A stretch of 63,915 nt of DNA from Candidatus Aminicenantota bacterium (GCA_027067555.1 JAMOVU010000009.1:1-63915); one strand, 5' to 3'. Positions 49,680 to 58,843 are shown, numbered from the stretch's first letter. Notes: generated from the letters alone by a model not told the origin. Made by a program: numbers and translations.

Positions 49680-50854
49680 AAGAGGCTCTCCAGGAAATTT
49701 AAAAAGCCTTCCAGTATTATTTCTTCTCTGTATCTATTTCTGTATAAATTGTAAGCTCTCCTGTTTAATTTTTGTCTTATCTCTTTGTTATTAAGAAGAT
49801 AATTTATTCCTTCCTGAAACTCAAAATAGCTTGAATATCCTATTCCTGCTTTTGTTCTATCAATAAAATCCTTGTAATTATGATTTCTTACATCTGCGAT
49901 AAATGTTTTTCCGGCTTTTAAAGAGAGCATCATATCATAAGAGAGAACATCTTTTAACGAAGGATGGACACTGAAAAGAGCTCCTTTAAGAGCAGTGAAA
50001 ACAGCTTTATCATCATAAATTTCAAGTATTGTTATGGACGAATCTTCCAAAAGTGGCATTTCTCTTTTTCCCATTAAGAGGAGATCAAGGGATGCAAAAT
50101 TAAGCTTTTTGTAATAGAGAAAGTACTTCAAAAGTCTTCCCACACCCGAAGTTTCATTCAAAGGACCATAGTAAAATAAATATGGGTTATTTATTCTATG
50201 TTTGAATTTGAAATTGGCAATATCATCACTTCTTACCTTTTCCTCTGTTATTGGGTATATAATATAATTTTTTTTATCCTTTATTGAATCAAAAATCCTG
50301 AAATAAAGCTCTTTTTGGGCTTGAGAGTAAAAAACTAAAACATCGCTGTTTTCAAGAGTCTCTCTGAACATATCGAGCCTGAGAACTTCACTTTTATCTT
50401 CCAAAACAAATAGAATTTTTGGCTTTTTTATCTTTTTTACTATGTTTACATTTAAAAATGAATGCTCTCCATAAATAAAAAAATAATCAAAATTATCTTC
50501 AAGTTCCTGTATTCTATTTAATAACTCGGGCACTACAGGGCCTGCCTGCCTGTGCCAATTGTTTTCATCCCTTCGCGAATGAAGACCTGAAAAAAGCCAT
50601 TTTGTGAACAGTTGAAAGCTGCTGTACTGTTTTTTTATCTTTGAATCAAATCTCAGAATATCTATTCCTTTGTAAATAAATTCTCCCTTTTTAAAGTAAG
50701 GTTTATAAGTTCTTGTGCTCAAAGCTGTTGTTGTAAATACTGTTACCCTGCATCCGAGATGAAAAAGTTTGTTTGATAGATTTACGATATTTCTTATCTT
50801 TCTATCTTCACTTTCAGGATCAAAAACAGGGGTAACAATTGCTATCCTTTTCAT
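49676..50854 (-). CDS. Divergent family 4 glycosyltransferase, active-site glutamates missing
   Basis: The 392-residue protein has a GT-B shape, starting IAIVTPVFDPESEDRKIRN. The E-x7-E motif of active GT4 enzymes is replaced by a SLKDVLSYDMMLSLKAGK stretch, without Glu at either position. It may be inactive, structural, or use another mechanism. It overlaps both neighbouring glycosyltransferase genes by four bases. Confidence 0.7.
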   Translation of the reverse strand: MKRIAIVTPVFDPESEDRKIRNIVNLSNKLFHLGCRVTVFTTTALSTRTYKPYFKKGEFIYKGIDILRFDSKIKKQYSSFQLFTKWLFSGLHSRRDENNWHRQAGPVVPELLNRIQELEDNFDYFFIYGEHSFLNVNIVKKIKKPKILFVLEDKSEVLRLDMFRETLENSDVLVFYSQAQKELYFRIFDSIKDKKNYIIYPITEEKVRSDDIANFKFKHRINNPYLFYYGPLNETSGVGRLLKYFLYYKKLNFASLDLLLMGKREMPLLEDSSITILEIYDDKAVFTALKGALFSVHPSLKDVLSYDMMLSLKAGKTFIADVRNHNYKDFIDRTKAGIGYSSYFEFQEGINYLLNNKEIRQKLNRRAYNLYRNRYREEIILEGFLNFLESLL

Positions 50855-51918
50855 AAAATATCCTCAATTAATTTTAAAAACTTTTCAGGAGAGCTCTCCT
50901 CTTTTATTCTTGTAAGTCTTTTCTTTTGTAATGAGACTATTTTAGCATTTAATTCCCTGTTTTTCCATATTTCATAAATCAGCTCTCCCACAAGGGCAGG
51001 GTTTTTTGTTTTTACTTTAACACCGGCCTCTCCGAGAGTATAGGGAATAGCAGTGCTTTTATATGCAACAACAGGAAGTTCGTAAACCATGCTTTCCACA
51101 AGTGGAAGACAAAAACCTTCATGTTCACTGGCGCTTATAAAGATGTCCGAGACTTGATAGTATGTTAAGAGCTCATCGTATGGAATGTGTCCTGTAAAGA
51201 AAACATCTTTTGTTGTAAGAAAAAAGAAGTTTATGTAATCTAAAAGAGCATAGTAGTATTTTTTATCCGCTGAAGTGTTTCCCACTATAATTAATCTTGA
51301 GTCTTGGTGTACATATTTTTTTAAGTAAAAAAAGATTTTTATTATATCTTCGTATTTTTTGTTTGCAACAATTCTTCCCACTGTCAAAAGATTTAATTTT
51401 CCATCATTAAAGATTTTTTTTAGCAAAGGCACAGGTTCTTTTTTGTATTTTGAAAAATCTACCATAAGGGGAAAAACAGCTGTTTTTTTAAACCCTATCT
51501 CTTCAAGCTCTTTTCTGTTGTATTCAGAATCACCGATAGCCAATGAAATAACTGATTTTAAATAATTCAGTTCTTTCCTTCCGTAATAACCTATCCTGAA
51601 TAAATCTTTTCTGAATTTATAAAAAAAATTATGAGGGGTGATGTTATGGTGAATCAGGATTTTTTTTCCTTTTGAATTTAAGAAAAAATCAGTAAGAGAG
51701 GATGGAATTGCAAAATGGTATATTTTCACATCTTTTTTATCCTCATACTCTTCAAAGTATTTTGCTTCCGAACTTACAGCAGAATCAATATGATAAGCAT
51801 ATATTTGTGATTTAATTCCTTTTGATTGGAAATATTTTTTTAGACTTAAAGCTTCAAATCCGATGGCATCTCCATAATGGAAAGCTGGCAAAAATTGATT
51901 TATCTCAACTATCCCCAT
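50851..51918 (-). CDS. Glycosyltransferase family 4
   Basis: The 355-residue GT-B protein has a middle LLTVGRIVANKKYED and a C-terminal SEHEGFCLPLVESMVYELPVV with the E-x7-E pair. The N-terminal part (VEINQFLPAFHYGDAIGFE) resembles mannosyl-type transferases of surface polysaccharides. The sugar is unknown. It is first of three glycosyltransferases and overlaps nadK by 10 bases. Confidence 0.85.
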   Translation of the reverse strand: MGIVEINQFLPAFHYGDAIGFEALSLKKYFQSKGIKSQIYAYHIDSAVSSEAKYFEEYEDKKDVKIYHFAIPSSLTDFFLNSKGKKILIHHNITPHNFFYKFRKDLFRIGYYGRKELNYLKSVISLAIGDSEYNRKELEEIGFKKTAVFPLMVDFSKYKKEPVPLLKKIFNDGKLNLLTVGRIVANKKYEDIIKIFFYLKKYVHQDSRLIIVGNTSADKKYYYALLDYINFFFLTTKDVFFTGHIPYDELLTYYQVSDIFISASEHEGFCLPLVESMVYELPVVAYKSTAIPYTLGEAGVKVKTKNPALVGELIYEIWKNRELNAKIVSLQKKRLTRIKEESSPEKFLKLIEDIL

Positions 51919-52745
51919 TTTAATTTTTCCCTTAGTATACTGAAATAATCTCTTTCAGGATTACTTATTACTTTCAGCTTTTTTTCATCCTCTTTAACCT
52001 CAACTATATCACCTTCTCTTACAGTTATTCCCTTTTGCCCATCTATTGTTATGAAGGTATCATCTCCTTTCAAAACTTCAACTTTTATTTTGCAGCCTGA
52101 AGAAACAATGACCGGTTTTAAAGTTAAAGAGTGGGGACAGATAGGAGTAATAATAAGATTTTTGCTGATTGGAGTTACAATGGGTCCTCCTGCTGAAAGA
52201 TTGTAGGCAGTGGAGCCTGTGGGCGTTGATATTATTAATCCATCCGCTCGTATATTTGAAAAAAATGTATCATTTACTGTTACTTTTAGAAAGATCATTC
52301 TGGCAATTTTTTCTTTGCTGAAAACAACATCATTTAAAGCTATGTATTTTTTTGAGTTAAGCTGAACACTTAACAGGGATCTTGTGCCAATTTTTATTTT
52401 ATTCTTTTTTAAACGTGGAATAAAGTTGAGAAACTCCTCTTTTGTGAACTCTGTTAGAAAACCTAAAAAGCCCATATTTATGCCGAGAATGGGTATCTCC
52501 TTTTCAGCTGCTTTTGTGGCCGCACTTAAAAAGGTACCATCCCCTCCGAGAACTATTATTATATCTGAGTTTTCAAAAATTAAATCTTCCGAAGCCGTTG
52601 GAATCTTTTTTATATTATCTTTTATCTTATCAGGGAAAACATACTTTATTTCATTTTTCTCAAGTTCTTTTGTAACCTTTCTTACATATTCAACCAAACC
52701 CTTTGCATGGGGTTTTACAATAAAACCCAGTCTTTTATATCCCAA
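51909..52745 (-). CDS. nadK: NAD kinase
   Basis: NAD kinase makes NADP. The 278-residue protein has GGDGTFLSAA, then INMGFLGFLTEF and RADGLIISTPTGSTAYNLSAGGP. The start is a TTG six bases after GGAGG; another TTG two codons upstream directly abuts that site and is less likely. It overlaps the tlyA end by 11 bases. Confidence 0.92.
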   Translation of the reverse strand: MGYKRLGFIVKPHAKGLVEYVRKVTKELEKNEIKYVFPDKIKDNIKKIPTASEDLIFENSDIIIVLGGDGTFLSAATKAAEKEIPILGINMGFLGFLTEFTKEEFLNFIPRLKKNKIKIGTRSLLSVQLNSKKYIALNDVVFSKEKIARMIFLKVTVNDTFFSNIRADGLIISTPTGSTAYNLSAGGPIVTPISKNLIITPICPHSLTLKPVIVSSGCKIKVEVLKGDDTFITIDGQKGITVREGDIVEVKEDEKKLKVISNPERDYFSILREKLKWG

Positions 52746-53517
52746 AGACAACCTCCTCTATCCTTTTTTCTATATTCTTATTAAAAGATTCGGTTTCTGT
52801 ATTAAGAAGAAAGAGAAACTCTGTGTTTCCTTTTTGTCCTTTTATAGGCGAAATTTCAATATCTTTAAGAAATAGCCCCAATTCAAGTAATTTTTTATAA
52901 ACAGTGAATATTATTTCAAACAGATGCTTTTTGTCTTTAACAATTCCCTTTTTTAAAAACTCCCTCTTTCCTTCAAATTGTGGTTTTATCAGTGATATAA
53001 AGATAGCATCAGAGTTTATTTTTAAGAGAGCCGGAAAAATTTTGAGTACAGAAATAAAGGATACATCCATAGTAAAAAGCTCCGGTTTTCCGAATTTAAA
53101 ATCTTCGGGTAAAAGATATCTTGCATTTTTTTCTATTTTTATTATTTTTTCATTATTTTGAAGTTTATAGTGTAATTGTTTTGTGTTTACATCAACTGCA
53201 TATACCCTTTTTGCCCCCTCTTTTAATAAAACCTCGGAAAACCCACCTGTTGAGGAACCTATATCTGCGACAATCTTGTTTTTAACGTTTATTTTAAAAA
53301 TTTCCAGAGCTTTTTTTATCTTTAATGCACCCCTGCTAACATAGGGAAAAGGCTCCTCTATTTCTATTTCAGAATCTGTTTTTACTAAAGTGCCGGGTTT
53401 ATCTATAATTTCTCCTTTTAGCCGGACCCTTCTCTCTCTGATGTATGCCTGAGCTCTTGCTCTGCTCTCCACCATTCCTTTTTTTACAAGAAGCAGATCT
53501 AACCTCTCTTTCTCCAT
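52735..53517 (-). CDS. tlyA: TlyA family rRNA methyltransferase/hemolysin-like protein
   Basis: The 260-residue protein has an N-terminal S4 RNA-binding domain (RLDLLLVKKGMVESRARAQ) and an FtsJ-like methyltransferase domain with VADIGSSTGGFSEVLL. In mycobacteria TlyA methylates 16S and 23S rRNA ribose. It is first of a minus-strand operon with nadK, glycosyltransferases and an M1-like peptidase. Confidence 0.9.
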   Translation of the reverse strand: MEKERLDLLLVKKGMVESRARAQAYIRERRVRLKGEIIDKPGTLVKTDSEIEIEEPFPYVSRGALKIKKALEIFKINVKNKIVADIGSSTGGFSEVLLKEGAKRVYAVDVNTKQLHYKLQNNEKIIKIEKNARYLLPEDFKFGKPELFTMDVSFISVLKIFPALLKINSDAIFISLIKPQFEGKREFLKKGIVKDKKHLFEIIFTVYKKLLELGLFLKDIEISPIKGQKGNTEFLFLLNTETESFNKNIEKRIEEVVFGI

Positions 53518-53522
53518 AATTT

Positions 53523-53531
53523 ATAATATCA
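53523..53531 (-). promoter_or_regulatory. Possible tlyA promoter, leaderless
   Basis: On the minus strand TGATATTAT, with TATTAT at 53523-53528, five bases before the ATG. The -35 is weak. A second TATTAT lies eight bases further upstream, so the exact site is uncertain. Confidence 0.35.
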
Positions 53532-53575
53532 TAATAGAGTTTTTAATAAAATTATGGAAATTAGTTGGTTTTTGC

Positions 53576-54487
53576 TTATAAAGAGGTTATAAGTCTCATT
53601 TTATTTGCTATATAGCCAGGGGTTGAGACTATTTTCATAAAAGTTCCCATGGATAAATCGGGAAAAGAAAGAGCAATTCTGTATCTTCCGTGTAGCATTA
53701 CTACTTTGTTTTCCATTACCAATAATTCATAAGGGAGGAAAGTTATGTGTTTGGGGTTTTGTATATCTATTTTTGGTAAAAATAGTTTTTCTCCCTTTTC
53801 CCCAAGGAGTCCTATCCCAAATAGAGTTAGATGTTTTGCTGGATAATCTATCTGATATACCTTTTTTATTCCTCCTATTTCTCTTTTCAGGTTTTTGTTT
53901 ATTTTTTTTATTATGGTTTGATAATCAGTCTTTTTCTTTATTATTACAACATCATCGAAATAGGGCATTCCAAACATATAGTGATAGTTTCTTAGTTTTT
54001 TGACCGATAATCCTTTTTTGGAACCATAAGGTGTGAATTTTCCATTTTTAAGCCATCTAAGGGAAGCTCTTATTAGAGTGTCTATTTTTTCATAATTTTT
54101 TGAAACAACGGGATAATTTTTCCTGAAATAAGCATTTCCCCAGTAAAATGGATTTGTGTAGGATATTTCTATATTTCCTTCTCTGTTTTTATATAATCCT
54201 ATTCTTAGAACGGAAGCGAATGCTGTTAAGCCTCCTATTTTCTTTACGGTCTGCTTGATTAGGTCATGTGTTATGCAAATTATAAGTCGGTTTTTATCAT
54301 TCATTGGCGAATATTTTCCTGCTATAACAAAATTTTCTTCTATTAACTTTTTAGTTAATGTTTTCTCTACATTTTCTATTTCTCCTTTTTCTATTCCTGC
54401 TAAAATATAGGGTTTTAACAGGTTTTGCCCATTTAAAAATATTGCAAAAATGATGATAATAGTAAATAAGATAACAAATTTTTTCAT
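53576..54487 (-). CDS. Exported protein of unknown function
   Basis: The 303-residue protein has a signal peptide (1-20, ending near NGQN). The rest is a mix of helices and strands with TAFASVLRIGLYKN, ISYTNPFYWGNAYF and a basic patch near residue 155. From memory it resembles exported proteins in some Bacteroidota that share the ASVL-GL and SYTNP patterns and look DUF302-like, but I cannot confirm this. AAGGAGG precedes the ATG, and a 7-bp hairpin overlaps its stop codon. Confidence 0.6.
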   Translation of the reverse strand: MKKFVILFTIIIIFAIFLNGQNLLKPYILAGIEKGEIENVEKTLTKKLIEENFVIAGKYSPMNDKNRLIICITHDLIKQTVKKIGGLTAFASVLRIGLYKNREGNIEISYTNPFYWGNAYFRKNYPVVSKNYEKIDTLIRASLRWLKNGKFTPYGSKKGLSVKKLRNYHYMFGMPYFDDVVIIKKKTDYQTIIKKINKNLKREIGGIKKVYQIDYPAKHLTLFGIGLLGEKGEKLFLPKIDIQNPKHITFLPYELLVMENKVVMLHGRYRIALSFPDLSMGTFMKIVSTPGYIANKMRLITSL

Positions 54488-54509
54488 TAAAACCTCCTTT
54501 CTTTTTTAT

Positions 54510-54537
54510 ATTATAAAGGAAAAAAATTAATATTCAA
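54510..54537 (-). promoter_or_regulatory. Promoter of the exported-protein gene
   Basis: On the minus strand TTGAAT (54532-54537), 16-base spacer, TATAAT (54510-54515). The leader is about 15 bases and holds AAGGAGG. The rest of this 249-base divergent gap, up to the other promoter, is AT-rich with no clear riboswitch or gene. Confidence 0.6.
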
Positions 54538-54702
54538 AAAAATTATTAAAATGAAAAGATTTCTTTATATAAAGTATTAAGTAGATATTGTTTAAAAAGG
54601 TTTTATGTATGTACTTTTTGCTTTTTAAGGAAAAATTATTTTAAACATTTGGTTTTTGGCAGATTTTCCAAAGTGAAAGGTTTCGGATTAATTAATATAT
54701 GG

Positions 54703-54731
54703 TTGCAAGCCTGAGGTTTTTCCTATAAAAT
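54703..54731 (+). promoter_or_regulatory. Promoter of the DHH-like gene, leaderless
   Basis: TTGCAA (54703-54708), 17-base spacer, TAAAAT (54726-54731). Only five bases separate the -10 from the ATG and no ribosome site is present, so translation would be leaderless. Confidence 0.5.
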
Positions 54732-54736
54732 AATTA

Positions 54737-55786
54737 ATGCCTATTGAAAAATTTGAGTTTGTGGATTATGGAGAAGAGCTTTTTCCTCAGGAAGGTACAA
54801 TAATTGTTGATGTAGGGAAAAAACTTGAAGAGGGGATTTTAGATCACCATCAGCCTGATGCAGAAAATGAGTGTGCTGCCACCTTGGTAGTAAAACATCC
54901 CGAACTTATTCTAAATCACCTGAAAGGGGGAAAAAGTTTCAGACTGATAACCCATCGTTATCCTGATTTTGATGCTGTTTCATCTGCGTTTTTAGTTGAA
55001 AAAGTTGTGGAAAGAGGAAAAGTGACAAATTCAATGAAAAAAATTGCGGAATACGCCAAGGTTGTTGACTCCTCCAACCTTCCTCCCTCCATTCCTCTTG
55101 AAGATACTCCCTACGCTGTTCTATACTCGATGTTTCATCAGATAAATTATGACAGGGGAACCAATCAAAAGAATAAGGTAGATTTTATAGGAGAAAAGAG
55201 AATGAAAATAGGGTTTGAGCTTTTAACAAGACTTGAAGAGCTTGCTGAAAGAGGAGAGGATATTTTTACTGCAATGAGATTAATGTCCGGATACAGAGAT
55301 TATGAAAGAGCAAGGAAAAATATTTTTGAAGATTATAAAAATTATTTAACAGATACTATGAGGGCTTCTACAGGAGAGATAGAGCTTTTAACAAATGATG
55401 GAAAAGCTCTTAAAAAGGTTGACTATTTTTTTATTATAAACCCCTCTTCTTATCTTTTAAAGGACTGGATAAAAAGAGATTATACAAATTCACCTTCAAA
55501 AAGAGGTTTTTCTCTTTTAATGAGTTCTCTTTATCCGGGAAATTTCATAATTGCAACATCACCTTCTTCAGGTACCTATTTAAAAGGCCTGGGTGAAATT
55601 TTAAACAGAGTGGAGAGAGAGAAGAGAGAAGAAGCGAAGAAGCCAGTGGCAGAGTGGTACAAGGGGGATTCTCCTTTTTTTAATTACAGAATAGTTGCAA
55701 GTCCGAGTGATGGAACCGTGCTTACGAAAGAGGAAGTCATATCCTGTTTTAAAGAATACCTTGAAGCAATTAAGAAACTTGTTTAA
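54737..55786 (+). CDS. DHH-family-like phosphoesterase with motifs in swapped order
   Basis: The 349-residue soluble protein has IIVDVGKKLEEGILDHHQPD (DHH at 36-38) first and then ITHRYPDFDAVSSAFL (73-80 for the HxxPDxDA motif). In ordinary DHH phosphoesterases the second motif comes first. The DVG...DHHQ pattern also recalls MYG1/UPF0160 proteins. Residues 230-350 have no recognised domain, with a SPSSGTYLKGLGEI stretch. It overlaps a YgjP-like peptidase gene by one base. A phosphoesterase or nuclease role is plausible, not shown. Confidence 0.6.
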   Translation: MPIEKFEFVDYGEELFPQEGTIIVDVGKKLEEGILDHHQPDAENECAATLVVKHPELILNHLKGGKSFRLITHRYPDFDAVSSAFLVEKVVERGKVTNSMKKIAEYAKVVDSSNLPPSIPLEDTPYAVLYSMFHQINYDRGTNQKNKVDFIGEKRMKIGFELLTRLEELAERGEDIFTAMRLMSGYRDYERARKNIFEDYKNYLTDTMRASTGEIELLTNDGKALKKVDYFFIINPSSYLLKDWIKRDYTNSPSKRGFSLLMSSLYPGNFIIATSPSSGTYLKGLGEILNRVEREKREEAKKPVAEWYKGDSPFFNYRIVASPSDGTVLTKEEVISCFKEYLEAIKKLV

Positions 55787-56349
55787 TGAAAAAAGTAAAA
55801 ATAGAGGGGATTGAATTTAATATTCTTTTTAAAAATGTTAGATATTATAGGCTGAGTTTTGAAGAAGGTCTCTTTTATCTCACGCTTCCGAAAACTTTTC
55901 CTGAAGGAAAAATAAAAAATTTGATAATAAAACACAAAAGATGGGCAAAAAACAGATTATTGGAGTATAAAAAGATTAAGGAATTAGAAAAAGGAGAGGT
56001 TATTTATCACAGAGATGTTTTTGATTTTGAGAATATGGTTTTATCTATTTTAAAAGAGGGAAGCAAAAAAATGGGCGTACATTTTAATAATATTAAATTC
56101 AGATATATGAAATCAAGATGGGGTAGCTGCTCTTCTAAGGGAAACATAAGTATTAATAGGTATTTAATGTTTTTTCCCTATGAATTAATTGAATATGTTG
56201 TTTACCATGAGCTTGCTCATCTTAAGTATAAAAATCATGGAAATGGGTTTAAAAATTTTTTGTCAAAGTATCTTCACGATTGGGAAAGGAGAAAAAAGGA
56301 ACTTAAACTTTGGGGGCTTCTTCTAAAAGAGAGAAAGTTTATCCCTTGA
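55786..56349 (+). CDS. YgjP/DUF45 family zinc metallopeptidase
   Basis: The 187-residue protein has the central KSRWGSCSSKGNISINRYLMF block and YHELAHLKYKNHGNGF with the HExxH zinc motif and third His, as in YgjP and SprT-like proteins. Its substrate is unknown. It starts one base before the stop of the DHH-like gene and its stop overlaps the nnr promoter. Confidence 0.88.
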   Translation: MKKVKIEGIEFNILFKNVRYYRLSFEEGLFYLTLPKTFPEGKIKNLIIKHKRWAKNRLLEYKKIKELEKGEVIYHRDVFDFENMVLSILKEGSKKMGVHFNNIKFRYMKSRWGSCSSKGNISINRYLMFFPYELIEYVVYHELAHLKYKNHGNGFKNFLSKYLHDWERRKKELKLWGLLLKERKFIP

Positions 56350-56374
56350 AAGGGGTGATACAATAATTTATAAT
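56346..56374 (+). promoter_or_regulatory. nnr promoter
   Basis: TTGAAA (56346-56351), 17-base spacer, TATAAT (56369-56374), near consensus. Its -35 overlaps the stop of the YgjP-like gene. AAGGAGGTG at 56387-56395 is the ribosome site. Confidence 0.75.
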
Positions 56375-56399
56375 CTTTTAAATTATAAGGAGGTGAAAA

Positions 56400-57974
56400 A
56401 TGTATGTTTTAACCGTAAAAGATTCAAGGGCTGTTGATAGTATTGCAATGGGTGATTATAGATTTCCAAGTGAGCTTTTAATGGAAAATGCCGGAAGATC
56501 GGTGGTTGATGCAATAGAAAATAGCTTCGGAGAGGTTGAAGGAAAGTTAATAACAATTGTTTCGGGAAAAGGAAACAATGGAGGGGATGGAATTGTTGTG
56601 GCAAGACATCTTTACAATAGAGGGGCTATTGTTTACCTTATTCTTTTAACTTCTCCTTCAAAGCTTAACAGGGATCCCCGGATAAATTATAAGATTCTGA
56701 AAAATTATAATGTTGATATTTTTATTGTTAAGGATGAAAAAAAATGGAAAAAGTATCTGGATTTGATAGAAGAATCCGATATTGTTGTTGATGCTATCTT
56801 TGGAACCGGATTTAAGGGTAGTGTGAAAGGCTTTTATAATGCTGTTATAAGAGATATTAATGATAAAGCAAAAGCGATAGTTTCCATTGATATTCCTTCG
56901 GGTATCAATGGGGATACTTTGATTCCTGAGGGGAATCATATATATGCGGATCTTACGGTAAGCATGGCAAGTTTTAAACCCGCCCATGTATTGCCTCATT
57001 CGGAGGAATATTGCGGACACACTGTTGTAGGAGATATAGGAATCCCACCTGAAATCATACAGGAAAGAGCTCTTTTTAAAATTCTTTCCCCCGAGGATTT
57101 TCCATTTTTTCCGATTGAGAGAGATTTAAATTCTCACAAAGGTGATTTTGGGCATCTTGTTATTTTGGGAGGAAGCAGAGATAAGAGCGGAGCTGTTATA
57201 ATGGCTGCAAAAGCAGCACTGCGAGCAGGGGCCGGTTTGGTAACTGTTGCCTCTGTACCATCTGTAATTGAGAGAGTGGCAAATAGTGTACCTGAAGCTA
57301 TGTTTTATCCTTTGGAAGAAAGGGATGGCCTTATTTATTGTAAAGATCAGAAAGAATTTTTGAATTTTTTAAAGGATAAAACAGCTCTTGTAATAGGACC
57401 GGGAATGGGTGTAAGCGATGAACTTAAGAAACTTATTTTAAAACTTACCAAGGAGCTTTCCATTCCAATAATAATAGATGCAGATGGTCTCAATAATTTG
57501 AAAGAAGGTGTGAAAAAAATAAAAAAGAGAAACATAGTTTTTACACCGCATCCCGGAGAATTTGAAAGAATTTCGGGAATAAAAAAAGAGAAAATAAAAA
57601 ATAACAGATGGGTTGAGGGAATAGAGTTTTCAAAGAAATACGGAACAAATCTTGTATTGAAAGGATATAAAACACTGATATGTTTCGGGGATGGGGATTG
57701 TTATGTAAATCCTGCCGGAAACCCGGGAATGGCAACAGGAGGAAGCGGAGATGTGCTTTCAGGAATTTTGGGAGGTATTTTGGCTCAGAAAGAGGCATCA
57801 TCTCTTTTTGAATCCTCTGTCCTCTTTTCTGTTTTTATTCACTCTTTGGCTGCTGATCTTGCAGTGGGTGAAAAAGGGGAAGATTCTCTTATTGCAACAG
57901 ATATAATCGATTATCTTCCTAAAGCTTTTGGATATTTAAGAGAGGACTATGAAGGTTATGATGAAGAAGTTTAA
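56400..57974 (+). CDS. nnr: Bifunctional NAD(P)H-hydrate repair enzyme (epimerase/dehydratase)
   Basis: Repairs damaged NAD(P)H hydrates. The 524-residue protein has an N-terminal epimerase domain (about 1-215) with MENAGRSVVDAI and GKGNNGGDGIVVARHL, and a C-terminal ADP-dependent dehydratase (about 230-524) with NAGxGLV-like and GNPGMATGGSGDVLSG. It precedes tsaE with a 26-base overlap at the first ATG. The order nnr-tsaE is common. Confidence 0.93.
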   Translation: MYVLTVKDSRAVDSIAMGDYRFPSELLMENAGRSVVDAIENSFGEVEGKLITIVSGKGNNGGDGIVVARHLYNRGAIVYLILLTSPSKLNRDPRINYKILKNYNVDIFIVKDEKKWKKYLDLIEESDIVVDAIFGTGFKGSVKGFYNAVIRDINDKAKAIVSIDIPSGINGDTLIPEGNHIYADLTVSMASFKPAHVLPHSEEYCGHTVVGDIGIPPEIIQERALFKILSPEDFPFFPIERDLNSHKGDFGHLVILGGSRDKSGAVIMAAKAALRAGAGLVTVASVPSVIERVANSVPEAMFYPLEERDGLIYCKDQKEFLNFLKDKTALVIGPGMGVSDELKKLILKLTKELSIPIIIDADGLNNLKEGVKKIKKRNIVFTPHPGEFERISGIKKEKIKNNRWVEGIEFSKKYGTNLVLKGYKTLICFGDGDCYVNPAGNPGMATGGSGDVLSGILGGILAQKEASSLFESSVLFSVFIHSLAADLAVGEKGEDSLIATDIIDYLPKAFGYLREDYEGYDEEV

Positions 57975-58380
57975 AAGTTTTTCTCCTGATAATACAAAAA
58001 GAATAGCGGAAGAATTTGCTAAGGAGTTAAAAGGGAATGAAATTGTATATTTAAGCGGAGAGCTTGGAGCAGGAAAAACACTTTTTATAAAAGGAATGGC
58101 AAAGGTTTTTGGGGTGGATGAGATAGAGGTTAATTCTCCAACTTTTACTTTAATGAATGTTTACAAAGGCAAAGTTGAGATATATCATCTTGATCTTTAC
58201 AGGCTTTCTCCGGAGGAAGCAGAGGAGATGATAACTGACTTTGTGGGTAAAGGCCTTATTATTCTTGAATGGGGGGATAGGCTTAAGGATGATATCTTTG
58301 ATCTTCCCGGTTTTTTTATTGAGATAGATATAATTAATGAAAATGAAAGGGATATTAAAATAGAGAAAATTGAAAAATAG
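57949..58380 (+). CDS. tsaE: tRNA threonylcarbamoyladenosine ATPase TsaE
   Basis: TsaE powers the TsaBD complex that makes t6A37 in tRNA. The 143-residue protein has the P-loop GELGAGKT and VNSPTFTLMNVYKG, then HLDLYRLSPEEAEE. Three in-frame ATGs (57949, 57958, 57961) are possible; an AAGG suits the third, so the true start may be four codons downstream. lepB overlaps by 11 bases. Confidence 0.92.
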   Translation: MKVMMKKFKSFSPDNTKRIAEEFAKELKGNEIVYLSGELGAGKTLFIKGMAKVFGVDEIEVNSPTFTLMNVYKGKVEIYHLDLYRLSPEEAEEMITDFVGKGLIILEWGDRLKDDIFDLPGFFIEIDIINENERDIKIEKIEK

Positions 58381-58843
58381 ATTTTTGTTTTTTCTTTTAA
58401 TCTTTATTTTTGTAATTCTTTTTTTGACTGTTGAGAATTTTTTTGTCTTCAGAGTATCCGGAAGCTCTATGTATCCCACTTTTAAGGATGGAGACTACAT
58501 TCTTGTGATGAAAAGCAAAAATTTTAAAATTGGAGATATTATTGTATTTTTCAGTGGGGAAAATGGAAGCAGTGAAAAATTGGTTAAAAGAGTGGTGGCT
58601 GAGAAAGGGATGGCCCTTGAGTATGTAAAGGATGGGAAATACATAAAAATATCAAGCGGAAAGGAATTTAATAAAGATTCTTATATAATACCCGATGGTT
58701 TTCTCTTTGTTATGGGAGATAATCTGCAAACTTCTTATGATAGCAGGGAGGGATGGCTTATTAACAGGAATCTTGTTATTGGAAAAGTGATCTGTCGCCT
58801 TTTTCCACCGAAACTATTTTTTGTTAATTTCTTGAAAAAATGA
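58370..58843 (+). CDS. lepB: Signal peptidase I
   Basis: Removes signal peptides on the outer face of the inner membrane. The 157-residue protein has one N-terminal transmembrane segment (5-25), the catalytic SGSSMYPT (Ser33), LVKRVV (Lys73) and a GDN...SYDSREGW box. It is short for a diderm enzyme (E. coli 324) and closer to minimal versions. The start is TTG inside tsaE. The nuo promoter overlaps its end. Confidence 0.9.
   Translation: MKNRFLFFLLIFIFVILFLTVENFFVFRVSGSSMYPTFKDGDYILVMKSKNFKIGDIIVFFSGENGSSEKLVKRVVAEKGMALEYVKDGKYIKISSGKEFNKDSYIIPDGFLFVMGDNLQTSYDSREGWLINRNLVIGKVICRLFPPKLFFVNFLKK

Noticed and set aside
53575-53593. CTTATAA / TTATAAG hairpin at the end of the exported-protein gene as terminator
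   Set aside because: On the minus strand it is followed by CAAAAACC, not a T-run, and the stem is nearly all A-T.
54540-54700. Riboswitch or small RNA in the 249-base divergent gap
   Set aside because: Only AT-rich sequence with a weak TTTGG-CCAAA stem; no known riboswitch core is visible.
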